Shown here: positions 10,196 through 20,385 of the stretch, one piece after another
Layout: the number at the start of each line of letters is the position of its first letter
Position numbering within the stretch: the stretch's first letter is position 1
NCBI GenBank assembly: GCA_963700305.1
Contig: CAVOXB010000021.1
Span: 186,001 to 250,000, forward strand
From: Desulfomonile sp963700305
Lineage (GTDB): Bacteria > Desulfobacterota > Desulfomonilia > Desulfomonilales > Desulfomonilaceae
Reading direction: 5' to 3'
DNA: 64,000 nucleotides
Made by a program: the position numbers and the translations under genes
The notes under the pieces: model-generated
Database searches by the model: none
Told to the model about the DNA's origin: nothing
The model's input: the letters and a program-made list of their open reading frames with translations, nothing else

Positions 10196-10663
10196 GTGGG
10201 AGAAAAGGATCGCAAGAAGAAAAATAAGCCTGAGGTGGTTGAGGCAGAGGCGGATCCGCAATGGTGGTCTGATACCGCGGATTACAATGGTTGGATCGAT
10301 CATGAGCCAAACAATGGTTTTGAGCCGGAAGCAACTCCTTTTGTCACAGCGCTTTCTGAGTCTGCTGGCACGGCGACCAGAAGCCGCGTTGATTCAATCA
10401 AGGAGAGTCACTCGTTGCTTCAGCAATTTTCTCAAAAAGAGCTTAAAATTTTAATGAATTTAAAGCGGAATACGTCTCCGAAGGCCTGGACATTAAGGGA
10501 AGATCTAGTCGTTTTGACTCTTTCTATGAGCAATCGAGAAATAGCGGACGTGCTCAAGGAACGGAACAAAGAGGCAGTGAAAAAGAGGCTACAATTGCTC
10601 CGATCAAAGGGATTGAACAAACGTCAAATGGAGAACATCGCTGCACAACAGCTCAGTCAATAG
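10196..10663 (+). CDS. Predicted small DNA-binding (Myb/SANT-like) protein
   Basis: The 155-residue product starts at the GTG at 10196, behind an AGAGGGG ribosome site. The N-terminal half is acidic and Trp-containing (DPQWWSDTADYNGW). The C-terminal 70 residues form a compact helical unit: W-x-x-x-E-D-x-x-V-L-x-L, SNREIADVLKERNKEAVKKR and LQLLRSKGL. That spacing resembles the Myb/SANT or gcrA-like tri-helical DNA-binding pattern in which an ExIAxxLxxR helix reads DNA. This is a pattern match only. It sits alone on the plus strand with unremarkable codon use. Regulation of neighbours is possible but unproven. Confidence 0.5.
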   Translation: MGEKDRKKKNKPEVVEAEADPQWWSDTADYNGWIDHEPNNGFEPEATPFVTALSESAGTATRSRVDSIKESHSLLQQFSQKELKILMNLKRNTSPKAWTLREDLVVLTLSMSNREIADVLKERNKEAVKKRLQLLRSKGLNKRQMENIAAQQLSQ

Positions 10664-11412
10664 GGATTCCGCATTCTCGACCTGATTGCCTCCGGTTAGG
10701 CTCCCGTCGCAACTTTTTTTTGCCGCCTCAGCTCCGGACTAGCCCAGAGAGCGGGCGGTCATGATAGCGACTATTTTGACCTCCTGAAGTTCACCGGAGG
10801 TGTGAAGGAGCCGGTAAAATCTTTAGGAACATCAAGGCCATAAGCGTCGGCCATTTTTCTTGTTTCTTACGCCTGCGATAGGCAACTCTTGCCCACAAGC
10901 TGGACGTTCAGATATTCCTGATCGTTCCGAGTAGTTCCGCTTAGACGGTGGTTCATGCCACCAGAAATTGCAGGGAACTTCCCGCCGAAAACCGATCAGG
11001 CATTTTCAGAGAATGATCTTTTCAAAATTGTTCACTTGGCAAAAAAGCCACTTTCATTGCGAGGGCGTAAGCCCGTGGCAATCTCCCAACCGGCAGAAAT
11101 AGATTGCTTCGTCGTTTTACTCCTCGCAATGACATCGGTCTCACACCCCGATCCTTTGGTAACGGCACTATTCAGAATTTTTTTATAGTGTGTGACAAAA
11201 TTTCTGTCCGATTGCGCAAAGAATAATGCGTAGCGGCCGGCTTCCGTGCCCGCCGTGGGTCGGGACGCCGACCCCTACGAAGTCTTTGTGATTCGACCAT
11301 CGGATAAACGTCATAAACTTTTGCAATCCCTATAAAAGACTCCACAAACTGGCTACCTGGTATAGAATAAGACATTACCGAATCGCTGGCTGAGTGCGGT
11401 CTGGAGGAACAC
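10664..11412. other. Long intergenic region with repeat and possible gene debris
   Basis: No complete gene seen. On the minus strand near 10770-10860 a short open segment (YGLDVPKDFTGSFTPPV) followed by a stop may be the tail of a lost gene. A REP-like element occupies 11055-11134, and a GC-rich patch near 11230 resembles the 3220 hairpin region. Confidence 0.35.
11055..11134. repeat. REP-like dispersed palindromic repeat, copy 1
   Basis: Ends are inverted (CATTGCGAG at the left, CTCGCAATGACA at the right) and the core contains GGCAATCT and AGATTGCTTCG. Related copies lie near 24474-24572, 51529-51620 and 56800-56872, all intergenic. Confidence 0.6.
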
Positions 11413-11871
11413 GTGGAAAACAAGACCCCATCTCGAGATAATGGTGCACGTAGAATTTGCCGACCACCTGCTATAGAAAGCGATGATAGAATCCTTCTTG
11501 CGTGGCAACGAAGTCACATGGCCAACGAACGAACATTTCTCGCTTGGTCCAGGACAAGCGTTTCGCTCTTGGCGTTTGGTTTCGTCATAGAACGTTTTGA
11601 TTTGTTTCTGAAATACCTGTTTATGGCCGGAGGCACTCCCGTACATTTGCCATCATCAGGTCAAATGATTTATTTGAGTATGTTTTCTTTTTTTCTTGCG
11701 GGATTTGCCACGCTTGTTTCGGGCATTCGCTTCCTGCGTGTTAGGAGACATATAAATAGAGGTGAGGCCGAATATTCAATGGTTCCAGACGTGTTGGTGA
11801 TCATTTCAGTTGTCGTGATCATAATAATGGTTTCATTGTTATCGTTTCCTACACTATTTTCAATGATTTAA
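11413..11871 (+). CDS. DUF202 (YidH-like) inner-membrane protein
   Basis: The 152-residue protein begins at the GTG at 11413, with GGAGGA upstream. It carries the DUF202 signature ANERTFLAWSRTSVSLLAFG in the first membrane region, followed by FVIERFDLF, then two more hydrophobic segments (MFSFFLAGFATLVSGI and VLVIISVVVIIIMVSLL), giving three membrane helices as in the family. The N-terminal 30 residues are polar and cytoplasmic. DUF202 proteins have no firmly established role. The gene is intact and monocistronic as far as can be seen. Confidence 0.85.
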   Translation: MENKTPSRDNGARRICRPPAIESDDRILLAWQRSHMANERTFLAWSRTSVSLLAFGFVIERFDLFLKYLFMAGGTPVHLPSSGQMIYLSMFSFFLAGFATLVSGIRFLRVRRHINRGEAEYSMVPDVLVIISVVVIIIMVSLLSFPTLFSMI

Positions 11872-11893
11872 CGGATCTCCAGCATATTATACG

Positions 11894-11922
11894 CTTGACA
11901 ATTCACTTTTAATTCGATAAGG
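11894..11922 (+). promoter_or_regulatory. Possible sigma-70 promoter for the Lys/Ser-rich exported protein
   Basis: TTGACA at 11894-11899, a 17-bp spacer and TAAGGT at 11917-11922. The -35 is perfect, the -10 weak. It lies 34 bp upstream of the ATG at 11956. Confidence 0.4.
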
Positions 11923-11955
11923 TGGCCGAAATCATCAAATCCGGAGACAGCTGCC

Positions 11956-12356
11956 ATGTCAAAATCATTGGGATTAGGGATTTTTTTGGGTCTGTGTTTC
12001 ACAGCTTTAATTTTCGGTCAGGCATTCGCCGGCGATTTGGGGGACAAGAAACGCATTATTACACCGGCTGACGGTCTCGCCAAGGCTTTCAAGGCGGCGG
12101 ATAGGATGGCCGCGATTGAAAAAGGATCAAGCAAGGTTTCAGGGATAACCGCATCTTCTAAGAACACAAAAGCCTCATCCAAACTCACGGGCAAGAAAAG
12201 CTCCGGAAAGAAATTTGCCTCTACGAAGAGCAAATCATCAAAGAAAAGCTCACTTCATAAGAGCAAATACGCTAAAAAAAACATTCTACTTTGAAAAGCC
12301 GTTCCAACAAGAAACACTCAACTCACAGAACTAAGACCGCTAATCGCACTTATTAA
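11956..12356 (+). pseudogene. Exported Lys/Ser-rich basic protein with frameshift at a poly-A run
   Basis: A signal peptide (LGIFLGLCFTALIFGQAFAG) leads into a mature protein that becomes very basic (repeated KSSKK and TKSKSSKK blocks). The ATG frame ends at 12294, just after a run of eight A. The next frame continues in the same composition (HSTLKSRSNKKHSTHRTK) to a TAA at 12354-12356, directly before a terminator, so the two parts are one gene of about 132 codons. The junction contains A-AAA-AAC in the correct phase for -1 slippage, and a -1 shift there joins the parts exactly. A one-base A indel is the plain alternative. Function unknown. Confidence 0.6.
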
Positions 12357-12366
12357 GGCGACTTTT

Positions 12367-12392
12367 AGGACCGGTATCTTGCCGGTCCTTTT
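12367..12392 (+). terminator. Rho-independent terminator
   Basis: AGGACCGG (12367-12374) pairs with CCGGTCCT (12382-12389) around a 7-nt loop and runs into TTTT. It ends the gene above, 10 bp past the restored stop. Confidence 0.85.
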
Positions 12393-12550
12393 ACCAGCCC
12401 AACACCACTCACTACTGCTGGAAAAGCATCATTTTCAATATTAACAAGAAGCGCTTGTCCGCTCATATGTTCGGGGAAAATGGCTCTACAACACGACGTT
12501 GTGGGCTAGCGAAGCAATCCTCATACCTATTCGCCTTCCGCGTCAGAATC

Positions 12551-13800
12551 TCACGAATCGGCTTTGTATGCGCAAAGGTCCCCGCACATGGAGCAAGTTT
12601 CGTGGTCTTCCTTGCATGTGCGGCCGCGGATTTCCCTCGCCAGGTCAGGGTCAACGGCTAAGGAGATCTGTTCGGACCATTTACGGTCTTTCCTCGCTCG
12701 GCTCATTTTTTCGTCCCATTCCCATGCGCCGGGGCGTCTCTGACTAATCCGCTGCATGACCAGCGACTCTCGCCGCAAGAACTCCCATACGAACATCTTC
12801 CACGTCCGGCAGCCCCAGATGCTCGGAGGGAGTCGACGTAGCAGAGAAAATCAGCGCCATTTGACGCGGCTATTGCGCCCCCGATGGCTGAGGTTATGTG
12901 ATCCAGTCCAGGGGCCACATCGGTGACCAATGGTCCGAGCACATAGAACGGCGCATTGTCACACAATCGCTTCTGGAGCATCATCTGGGCCGGAATCTGA
13001 TCCAGGGGCACGTGACCAGGCCCTTCGATTATTGCCTGGACGCCCTTTTCTCTGGCTCTGCGGCATAGATTTCCCAGGACCACCAATTCCTCGACCTGCG
13101 CAGCATCCATTGCGTCAGCTATCGCTCCAGGCCGCAGCCCGTCGCCAAGACTGATCACCATGCCGTATTGCCGGCAAATGTCCAGGACCTCGTCATATCT
13201 TTCGTACAGCGGATTTCTCTTTCTTGTTGGCCCTCATCCATTTTGCCAAAAAGCTACCCCCGCGGCTGACTATCCCACAGACCCTCGGTTTTTCCGCCAA
13301 TTTGCCTAAAACGTCGAGAGTGACACCGCAATGAACCGTCACAAAGCTTATTCCGTCTTCTCCATGCAGGCGGATTGCGTCAAGCATTTGCTCTGGTTCC
13401 ATCTTCTCGGCCCCACCACCAGAGCGAACCGATTTTACGATGGCCTCGTAGATGGGCACCGATCCCACAGGGACCGGAGACTCGGTGATGATCTTCTTGC
13501 GCACTGATCTAAGGTCTCCTGCCGGTGGATAGATCCATAACAGCGTCTGCTCCGGCTTTTACGGCCACTTCCAGCTTTTTTAGTTCAAAATCTTCATCGT
13601 GCACGTCCCCTGAAGTGCCTATATTGGCGTTGACTTTGACACGCAGCTTTTCTCCCACGGCGATTGCCTTTCCCGAAGGAGGCGCCTTAAAGACAGCTAG
13701 TCGACCTTTCTGAAGATCTCCACGGAAGGGATTCAACGTCCACGCATTCTTCGTGTGCGATTTGATTGATCAATTCGTTCAACTTCTATACCCCGAGATA
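12551..13800 (-). pseudogene. thiC: Phosphomethylpyrimidine synthase ThiC, multiply frameshifted
   Basis: ThiC is the radical-SAM enzyme that makes the thiamine pyrimidine from AIR. Pieces in order are a 5' segment (13509-13736: RVKVNANIGTS, VMDLSTG), 13193-13504 (TESPVPVGSVPIYEA, GISFVTVHCGVT), 12703-13161 (SLGDGLRPGAIADAMDA, IIEGPGHVPLDQIP) and a 3' segment (12551-12796) with the cluster motif CSMCGDLCAYK. Each is in a different frame from its neighbour, and the N-terminus also spills upstream (INQIAHEECVDVES near 13760), so at least four or five indels occur in 1.25 kb. Core motifs are intact within fragments. This is far denser than elsewhere and points to real decay, or to a locally poor consensus. 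Confidence 0.9.
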
Positions 13801-13984
13801 TATTTTTTTGAGTTGAGCACTGAAATAGGGCTTCAATCCGGCTCCTGGATTTCTTCGGAACGTATTCGGAAGGGATCGCTGGTTGGCACGGTCGCGGCAC
13901 TATTTTCATGTTCCGTCAGCTCTTAACAGTATAGAAACATTGCGGCACCTTGTCCATCACGTTCTCCTGAAATCTGATGACAGG

Positions 13985-14059
13985 TTAAAGGATTCCGAAA
14001 ACCGATAGAGCGAAGAAGAACAAAAGCAAAACGATCTGAGCCATCCTAACCAATAGCAT
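13985..14059 (-). CDS. Possible 24-residue single-helix membrane peptide
   Basis: ATG at 14059 to TAA at 13985; the peptide is almost wholly hydrophobic (AQIVLLLFFFALSVFGIL) with one Arg near the start. It lies 55 bp beyond the stop of the binding-protein gene on the same strand. The ribosome site is weak, so it may be chance. Confidence 0.2.
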   Translation of the reverse strand: MLLVRMAQIVLLLFFFALSVFGIL

Positions 14060-14114
14060 AGACTTCACGAGCAGAGTCCTCGATTCTTGCTTGTTCCGAG
14101 GCGCACAGTTCAGA

Positions 14115-15259
14115 TCAAGGTTTCCATGTTTCCATCACTTTGTATTCACCATTTTTTATGCCGATTATAGAGATCGGTTTAACCGGCACATGGCTGGGAC
14201 GTGCAAAAGAAATCTCTCCTGTAACTCCCTGAAAAGACCGTGTAGCATAAAGAGCCTTAATCAGGGGAGCGGACGCGGTTGTGCCAGCCCGTTTTATTGA
14301 ATCTGCAAGAAGATTTACTGCGTCAAATCCTAGAGCAGCGAATGCGTTTTCCGGCTCTGTCCCGAACTTCTTCTTGTAAGCTTCGATGAATTCCAGAACT
14401 TCCTTGCTAGTTTGCCCCCGATATGAATGAGTAGAGAAGAAAATGTTGTCGGCCATGTTTTTGGTAGGCAACGCAGAAGCAATGTCAGAATCGAACCCAT
14501 CCCCACTGAGGATTGGCATGTTCAACGCCTCACCTCGCAATTGAGCTACAATTATCGCTGCCTCTCCAGGGACGGCAGATACAAAGATGGCATCCGGCGG
14601 TGGAGCTAAATCCTTGAAACGCGGAACGTGACCCGAAAAATCCTTGTCACCGGTCTTGAAGAAATCCTGTGAAACAACTTTGCCACCCCGCCTCACAAAA
14701 CGTTTCTTGAAAAAGCTGGACAAGCCTCTCGTGAAATCCATAGATACATCAGTCCACAGGGCCACACGACGAGCGTGCAGCACGTCCAGGGCGAAATGGG
14801 CCATCGTGTGGGCCTGATCGTCGTCTCCAAATGTCGTCATTATAACGCTCGGACCTAGTTCCTCGGGAATATCAGGGTCCGTGGCGCCTGAGGTGATGAA
14901 AGGTACCCCTTTCTTGCGAATATCGGACCTGCGGCCATTACGTAAGTTGTGTCACAGTAACCAATGCCTGCAATGGGGTCTTTCTCCAAAATCTGATGGG
15001 CTTGCTCCGCGACTGTTTCTGGATTGGACCGGGTGTCCAGACAAATCAATTCCAGTTTTCTGCCTTCAAGAAGTCCTCCCGCCCTATTTATAAGCTCAAC
15101 AGCAAGCTGGGCGCCTCGATACGCGGGCAAGTCGATGGAAGACATTTCGCCTGTGAGATTGTATAACGCTGCAATCTTAATCGGCTCACCGGGCCCGGCA
15201 GAAAGAGCCGCCCCATAGGCGACGCCAAAGAGCAGTAGGATCACAAAAAAGTGCTTCAT
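14115..15259 (-). pseudogene. Branched-chain amino-acid-type ABC substrate-binding protein, frameshifted
   Basis: Periplasmic binding protein of the LivK/Peripla_BP_6 family. It starts at the ATG at 15259, with AGGAGG upstream. A signal peptide precedes the ligand domain (IKIAALYNLTGEMSSID, GAQLAVELINRAGG). The frame breaks near 14910-14920 in a G-rich run; the joined sequence reads KGVPFITSGATDPD and continues to DAIFVSAVPGEAAIIV and GFDAVNLLADSIKRAG. One missing base explains everything, giving about 380 residues, normal for the family. No livHMGF transporter genes are nearby, so the receptor is orphaned. Ligand unknown. Confidence 0.82.
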
Positions 15260-15470
15260 ATAGACCTCCTCGAGCATGGAGCATCTTGAGTATGGATTGT
15301 CTCTCGTCAAGATCTGATATCTCGCGAAAAATTCCAATACATAATCGGCCAAAAAATCTGACTTGTCGCCAAAAAAAGTTGATGGTCATGAGAGGCGCAG
15401 TCGAGTAGATTACAACCATTAAAGTCTTCCCTTCTCGCGCTTTCGTAATTCACAACCAGGAGAAGACTCA

Positions 15471-15929
15471 ATGTTAAAAAAATCATTCTACCTATCAATC
15501 TTGTTATTCCTTTTGTGTGGCGTGGCATCCGGCCAGACGATCGGCGGTCCTCTTGAATACGACCTCACGTTGGCGGTAGTAGAGGGAGATGCCGAACAAG
15601 TGAATACTCTGTTGGCCAAGGGAGCGGATATCAATACTAAAGACGGTCAGGGCACAACCGTACTTATGGAGGCATCGAGAGAAGGGCGCACCGCCGTCGC
15701 CAAAATCCTTTTACAGAAAGGCGCTCAGATCAACCTGCAGAACAACAGAGGGTTGACCGCTCTCATGGAAGCCGCTCAAAAAGGCCACATGGGAATAGTT
15801 GAACTGCTGCTGGAAAAGTAAGCCGATCCGAACATAAAAACTCACGCCACTGCCACCGCACTAAGTTTGGCCATCGTCGCGGGGAAAACACAAGTGGCAG
15901 AACTCTTGAAATCCAAGGCCGCTAAATAG
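15471..15929 (+). pseudogene. Exported ankyrin-repeat protein with in-frame stop
   Basis: ATG at 15471 with GGAG upstream, signal peptide (LSILLFLLCGVASGQ), then ankyrin repeats: LLAKGADINTKDGQGTTVLM, LLQKGAQINLQNNRGLTALM and a third ending LLLEK. There a TAA (15819-15821) replaces the expected Gly codon, and the same frame continues (ADPNIKTHATATALSLAI) to a TAG at 15927-15929. Without the stop it would be about 152 residues with four repeats. Exported ankyrin proteins usually bind partners in the periplasm. A second, larger ankyrin gene at 29326 has a very similar first repeat. Confidence 0.8.
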
Positions 15930-16668
15930 CGTGCGGAACCTTTCCACAGATTTGTTTCAGAATCGTAGCGAGACTTCTTTGAGAAATCGCTGATTCTTTC
16001 TCGTTTGAAGGCAAAGTCGTAAAACGCGGTTTTCAAAGCAGGAAAAGTCGGACAGCCTCGAGCGTGTGTGCGTCGAAACGTCCTCCAAGATCGCGTATCT
16101 CGTCACGAAGCACTTTCGGAATGGAACATCGAAATGTTTTCACGCGTCCGCCTGCATGGCAGAAGTCGCTCATTTCCGGTTTCCATTTGTCATCTCTTAC
16201 CAACTGCAAATAATGCCGCAAAGCAAGAAAGATCTGGTCCGGCGGGGTCCCCCTTCTCTCTTCAAGGTGTTATAGTCTTCGACCCTAACGAGGACTGTGA
16301 TAATCTCTTGGCCGCCATTGTAGCGGACATTATCATCCAATCCCGTGTCGATTCTAACAATTGTACTGCTCAACATTGCAATTCCGATCCGGTTTGAATT
16401 TTCCTGGTGACAAGGAATCGTTAATATTGATGTTCAAATGAAATTGTCGACCCAAATAAATGCTTATGGACGAATCAGCCTACTAGTCCGTCTATAGCAA
16501 ATAATACAAAACACTAATCCAAATTTCTTGGCTTTACCGCGGCTTGGCATCAATATTTATCGGCGGTCAACAAGGATCAAATCATCGAGCAACACATGAA
16601 GCTCAACGCTTAGCGCGCGATTGTCCCAACCCCCTGGTGACTCCGCCGATTTCCAAATATCCGAACTA
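15930..16668. other. Intergenic region, possible gene remnant
   Basis: No intact gene. The minus-strand 62-codon frame at 16033-16221 (CHAGGRVKTFRCSIPKVLRD) has coding-like composition and could be the tail of a lost gene, but I do not recognise it. Confidence 0.3.
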
Positions 16669-16953
16669 TCAGCCCGCTTGCTTGGCAGCTTCCTTCAGAG
16701 CTTTTGCTGCCCTGAATCTAGGCACTTTGGACGCGGGAATCTTGATCTTCTTCTTGGTTTGAGGGTTAACCCCTTTTCTGGCCTTTCGTTCTGCTACTAT
16801 AAATGTCCCAAGTTCTGGAATGCGGATTTGTCCATCTTTGCTCTTCAGGGATTGGTGAATCGCCACCACCAAAGCCTTGAGCACAGAGTCCGCAGTCTTC
16901 TTGGGGAGCCCAGCTTCCCCGGCGATTCGAGCAACCAATTCTGCTTTAGTCAT
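16669..16953 (-). CDS. HU-family DNA-binding protein
   Basis: A 94-residue histone-like protein that binds and bends DNA as a dimer. The sequence follows the family throughout: MTKAELVARIAGEAGL, helix ADSVLKALVVAIHQSL, strand GQIRIPELGTFIVAERKARK, the DNA-contact arm GVNPQTKKKIKIPASKVPRF with its intercalating Pro, and the closing helix AAKALKEAAKQAG. The start at 16953 needs no adjustment. It is intact and stands alone. HU proteins assist transposition and site-specific recombination as well as nucleoid packing. Confidence 0.96.
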   Translation of the reverse strand: MTKAELVARIAGEAGLPKKTADSVLKALVVAIHQSLKSKDGQIRIPELGTFIVAERKARKGVNPQTKKKIKIPASKVPRFRAAKALKEAAKQAG

Positions 16954-17416
16954 TATACATACCCCCCAAAAGATGAATCCGGCATTTTTGAGCCTCTAAA
17001 ATTACGGCCTAATGCTACCGAGATTCCTCCCAAGTTGTCAAGAAGAAACCTGTCGCAGTATTTCCTTTTGTGAATCTAAAATCCGTCTAGTGCATCTAAT
17101 CGTAACGGTTAAGAATGGTGAGAAGGAATTACCATTCAGGAAGTCGTAAATGGGGGGTAGTGCTCACTTATTTTAGTGATTGGTCGCCACAGAGAGCGAC
17201 CAAGAAAATAGCGGTTTGCATCGAAGTTCAGCCCGGAGATTGCTGCTCTTGCAGCGTAGTGGTCGAGAAATCGATCAGCTCCGAATTGGAAGCGACGCGA
17301 GCCGCTATTAATACCTATGCTTATGGATTATCTGCAGAAAAAAAAGATGAAATCCCTCAGGCTTATGGATGATGAACCGAAACAACAATTTGGACATATC
17401 TCTGGGTTTCAGGGGA
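16954..17416. other. Intergenic region, weak 85-codon frame only
   Basis: A plus-strand frame at 17115-17372 includes CIEVQPGDCCSCSVVVE but has no clear ribosome site or family; I do not call it. It may include the HU promoter. Confidence 0.3.
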
Positions 17417-20060
17417 CTAAAGCGCTACTAAACCATAAAAATAGAACGCCAGAGCCTGAATCTGGAGAAACGCAAATACAAGAGCAGTAATCATGTGCGG
17501 CAAGATTGCAGGAAGAACAGTTGAAAGCTTTTCTCTTGATGCCTTTCCAACACGAAAGATAACGAAAAAGGTCCAGAGTAGTCCTGTCCAAACAATAATT
17601 TGTTGAATTAAGAACGTCGTTTCTGGAGGAACGGACACAATCAGCTGCCTGAACACCTCCAAATCAAAGTTCTGACTCACTAGTGTCGGAAGTTGCACGC
17701 CTAGATTGATCAAGTAATAAATGTGGAAAGCCATAAAGCAGCTAAGAGTGAGCGGAAGTAAGGCCAACCCATAATGTTTATAATTCTCCGTAAGAGTTTC
17801 GCGAAAAAACCGACCGGATATTGCAGACGCTAACCCCAGCATCAAGTTTACGATGATCAACATTGCCACAAAAAATAGGGTGATACGAATCATCTCCGGA
17901 AAAGGCATGAAATCTGTCAAAACTTGATACAGTGGCATTTTACGCCCCATTTCACTGAAAAGGCCGCCCAGCAATCCCACCACCAGAAAAGCCGTCCCTG
18001 TATTGGAATTCCGAATTTCCCAAAGTTTCTTGCCCGGGAATTCTAAGATTGAGGTTCATGGCCCCATGCGGGCAGTTCTTCAAACATGCAGTGCACAGTT
18101 TGCAGAGACGGTTGCTGTGAAGCCTCGGACCTGCCTGACCGAATGGACATCCCTCCGCTGTCTCTGTGCCGACGAAACACTCGTTGGTTGCACATTGGGA
18201 TATACAAACATTCCGGTCCGCACGGAGTTCGACCAAAGAGGTTTTTGCAAAAACGCCTGCCATGCCGCCTAACCCACATAAATAGAGGCACCATGCTTGC
18301 CGTTCGAAAATCATCGCAACAAACACTGCTGAAACCAGCATTGTGGTTAATAGTAGGCCCAAAACAAGCGGCGAGTTCCTTATTTCAGTAACGGTTTCGA
18401 ACCAAATCACAAAGAGAGCGGCAGCAGCTATTAGAAAATCGCTATAGTGTTTCAGCCAGGCGGGAAAAGGCTTGCCGAGAGAATAGATTTTCTTGGCCAT
18501 CTCACTTACAGTCCCCATGGGACACAGGGAACACCAGAAACGTGCCCAAACAAAGGCGCCTATTATCAAAATCGGCCATCCCAGCGCCCAACTGAAAAGA
18601 GCCGCAGGGTTACGCATCGGATCTGATGGCCCAAGGAATAGAATCGCTAGGATTATAAAGAAGAAAGGCGTCGCCGCACTTTGCAGTACTGCTGGAAAAA
18701 GCGGGCTCGTCAAAGTTTGTCTGATCGGACCCAATCTCAGCAAGTTGAACTTGCCGCGGCCTTCGGTTTTTTTCAAATGAAAATATATGTCATGAGGATG
18801 AATGATACTGCCTTCAGCAATTAGAACAGCCCTTTTCAACGTAGTTGCCAGCTCCAGGTGGTTGCCGGGCCACGAGTAATTCACCAAGGCGCTCAGTGTT
18901 TCCTTGGGAATTCTTGGGACCGTTTTGCCGATTTCCTGGCTGTGCTTGTTCAAGTAGTGCTTCACCAGACCGGGGATTTCCCTGCGCCGGGACCTCAACG
19001 GAGGAATGACCAGGGCCTTTTCCAGAAGAGCGTACAGAAGAGGATGTCTTTCCAGAGAGATCTCTGAAGAATCCAGCCTGGTCGTCGTTATGAGTCTGAC
19101 CTTCGCCTTATGAAGACTCATGCTGCCGTGTCGGCGAAAAGTCTCGGTGAGCATAGCTTCCAAAAGCTTCATTTGCACCACAGCGGTCAACTGTTCGACT
19201 CCCCGTACGAGCAAAGTGCCATCTTCCGAAAGCTCGAAATAGCCTGGAATTTCCTTGATGCCTCCATCGCGCATGGGTTCTTCGTATCCGAAAAACAAGC
19301 GTATTTGTCTTTGGGTGATTTCATGCTCTGTTTGGGCATCTTCAGGCACCATTTCACCGAAAGGTAGTCGTCCTGGGGAGTTCAGCAGGTCCACCTGCAG
19401 GAAAACTTCCTTGCAATGATGACTTGAACTGAAAATGCTGTGAGCCAGGATTTCTTTGCCTACTCCTGTCTCTCCGATTATGAGGACAGAAGAATCCGAA
19501 TGGGCCAGTTCCTCCATGCGTGGAGCAAGACGCCTGAGAATATAATCTTCTGTGACAAAATCGGGAAAAATGTGCTCTCGTTGACTGATGAGATTTTGAA
19601 GGGCCCTCCTTTTGCGCTTGATTTTGAGGACCGATCTATCCAGACGTATTATTTTGCGCACGAGGTTCTTCACCAGATTTACCGTGAAATCCGGATCGGT
19701 CCTCATGATTCGTTCGAAATCTTCTTCCGATATCTCCAGAGCGCGACAAGGTTCATCAGCAACAAGTTCCGAGTCTGAATGCCAGGGAATCCCTGTAAAG
19801 AAATGGATTTCGCCGAAAATATCTCCTGGACCTAATGTATCTACTGAAATTCTTTCATCGTCGGTGTCTCGCAAGACCACGCTGGCCTCGCCCGAGATCA
19901 GAAGGAATATCTGATCGCTATTTCGGCCCGGACCAAGGATGATTTCTCCAGCAGTGAATTCACGAAAAATATCTTTTTCTTGCGCCACGCGCCTGAAAGC
20001 CGGAGGGATGGCTTGTAGGGTCTCGGAAAGACTGCCGTTGGGTTCGTTCGACTTCAGCAT
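17417..20060 (-). pseudogene. Cyclic-nucleotide domain / AAA+ / membrane polyferredoxin fusion, one frameshift
   Basis: From the N-terminus: a CRP-type cyclic-nucleotide fold (LISGEASVVLRD, LGPGDIFGEIHFFTG); an AAA+ domain of sigma-54-activator type with Walker A GETGVGKE but a degraded Walker B (GTLLVRGVE) and no GAFTGA loop; LITTTRLDSSE and PPLRSRRREIPGLVKHYL; then membrane helices with NapH/NosR-like CxxC motifs (CSLCPMGT, CLYLCGLGG) and ferredoxin Cys sets (CISQCATNEC, CKLCTACLKNCPHGA). A frameshift at CCCGGG near 18035 joins to a C-terminal block of about five helices (17417-17983). The start is uncertain; 20060 has GGAG upstream, while the frame is open to 20255. It probably couples membrane electron flow to signalling. 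Confidence 0.72.
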
Positions 20061-20385
20061 TCTACGGTAAATCTCCGTAACAAAGCGCAGTCGGACCTGG
20101 AGCGGTTTGTAATACAGCAGACTTGATAATATCAGAATGCGGGTCGAATCCAAAGAGAAACTCTCGCCCATAATCCACGGTCTAGTTTTGTCATGTCGCC
20201 GGTATTTGGTTCCGAGGTACCAAATGAATGAGTTCACGTCGGCAGTGAGGCCCATAGATGAGGTCTGACTGGGCGACTGCGCAAAATGTATGTCCCTTCC
20301 CCTGATTCGGGCTGTTTTCTGAGCAAACTATTCCCCCCGGCTCTTCTCAGCCCCCTCCCAGCGCCACTTTGCCCCGCGCTTTGTC
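20061..20385. other. Junction between fusion gene and IS1380 element
   Basis: Spacer between the transposase stop and the chosen fusion-gene start. One end of the IS must lie here, but the inverted repeats could not be identified by eye. Confidence 0.3.

Noticed and set aside
11055..11134. REP-like repeats as a CRISPR array
   Set aside because: Copies are far apart, imperfect and not regularly spaced.
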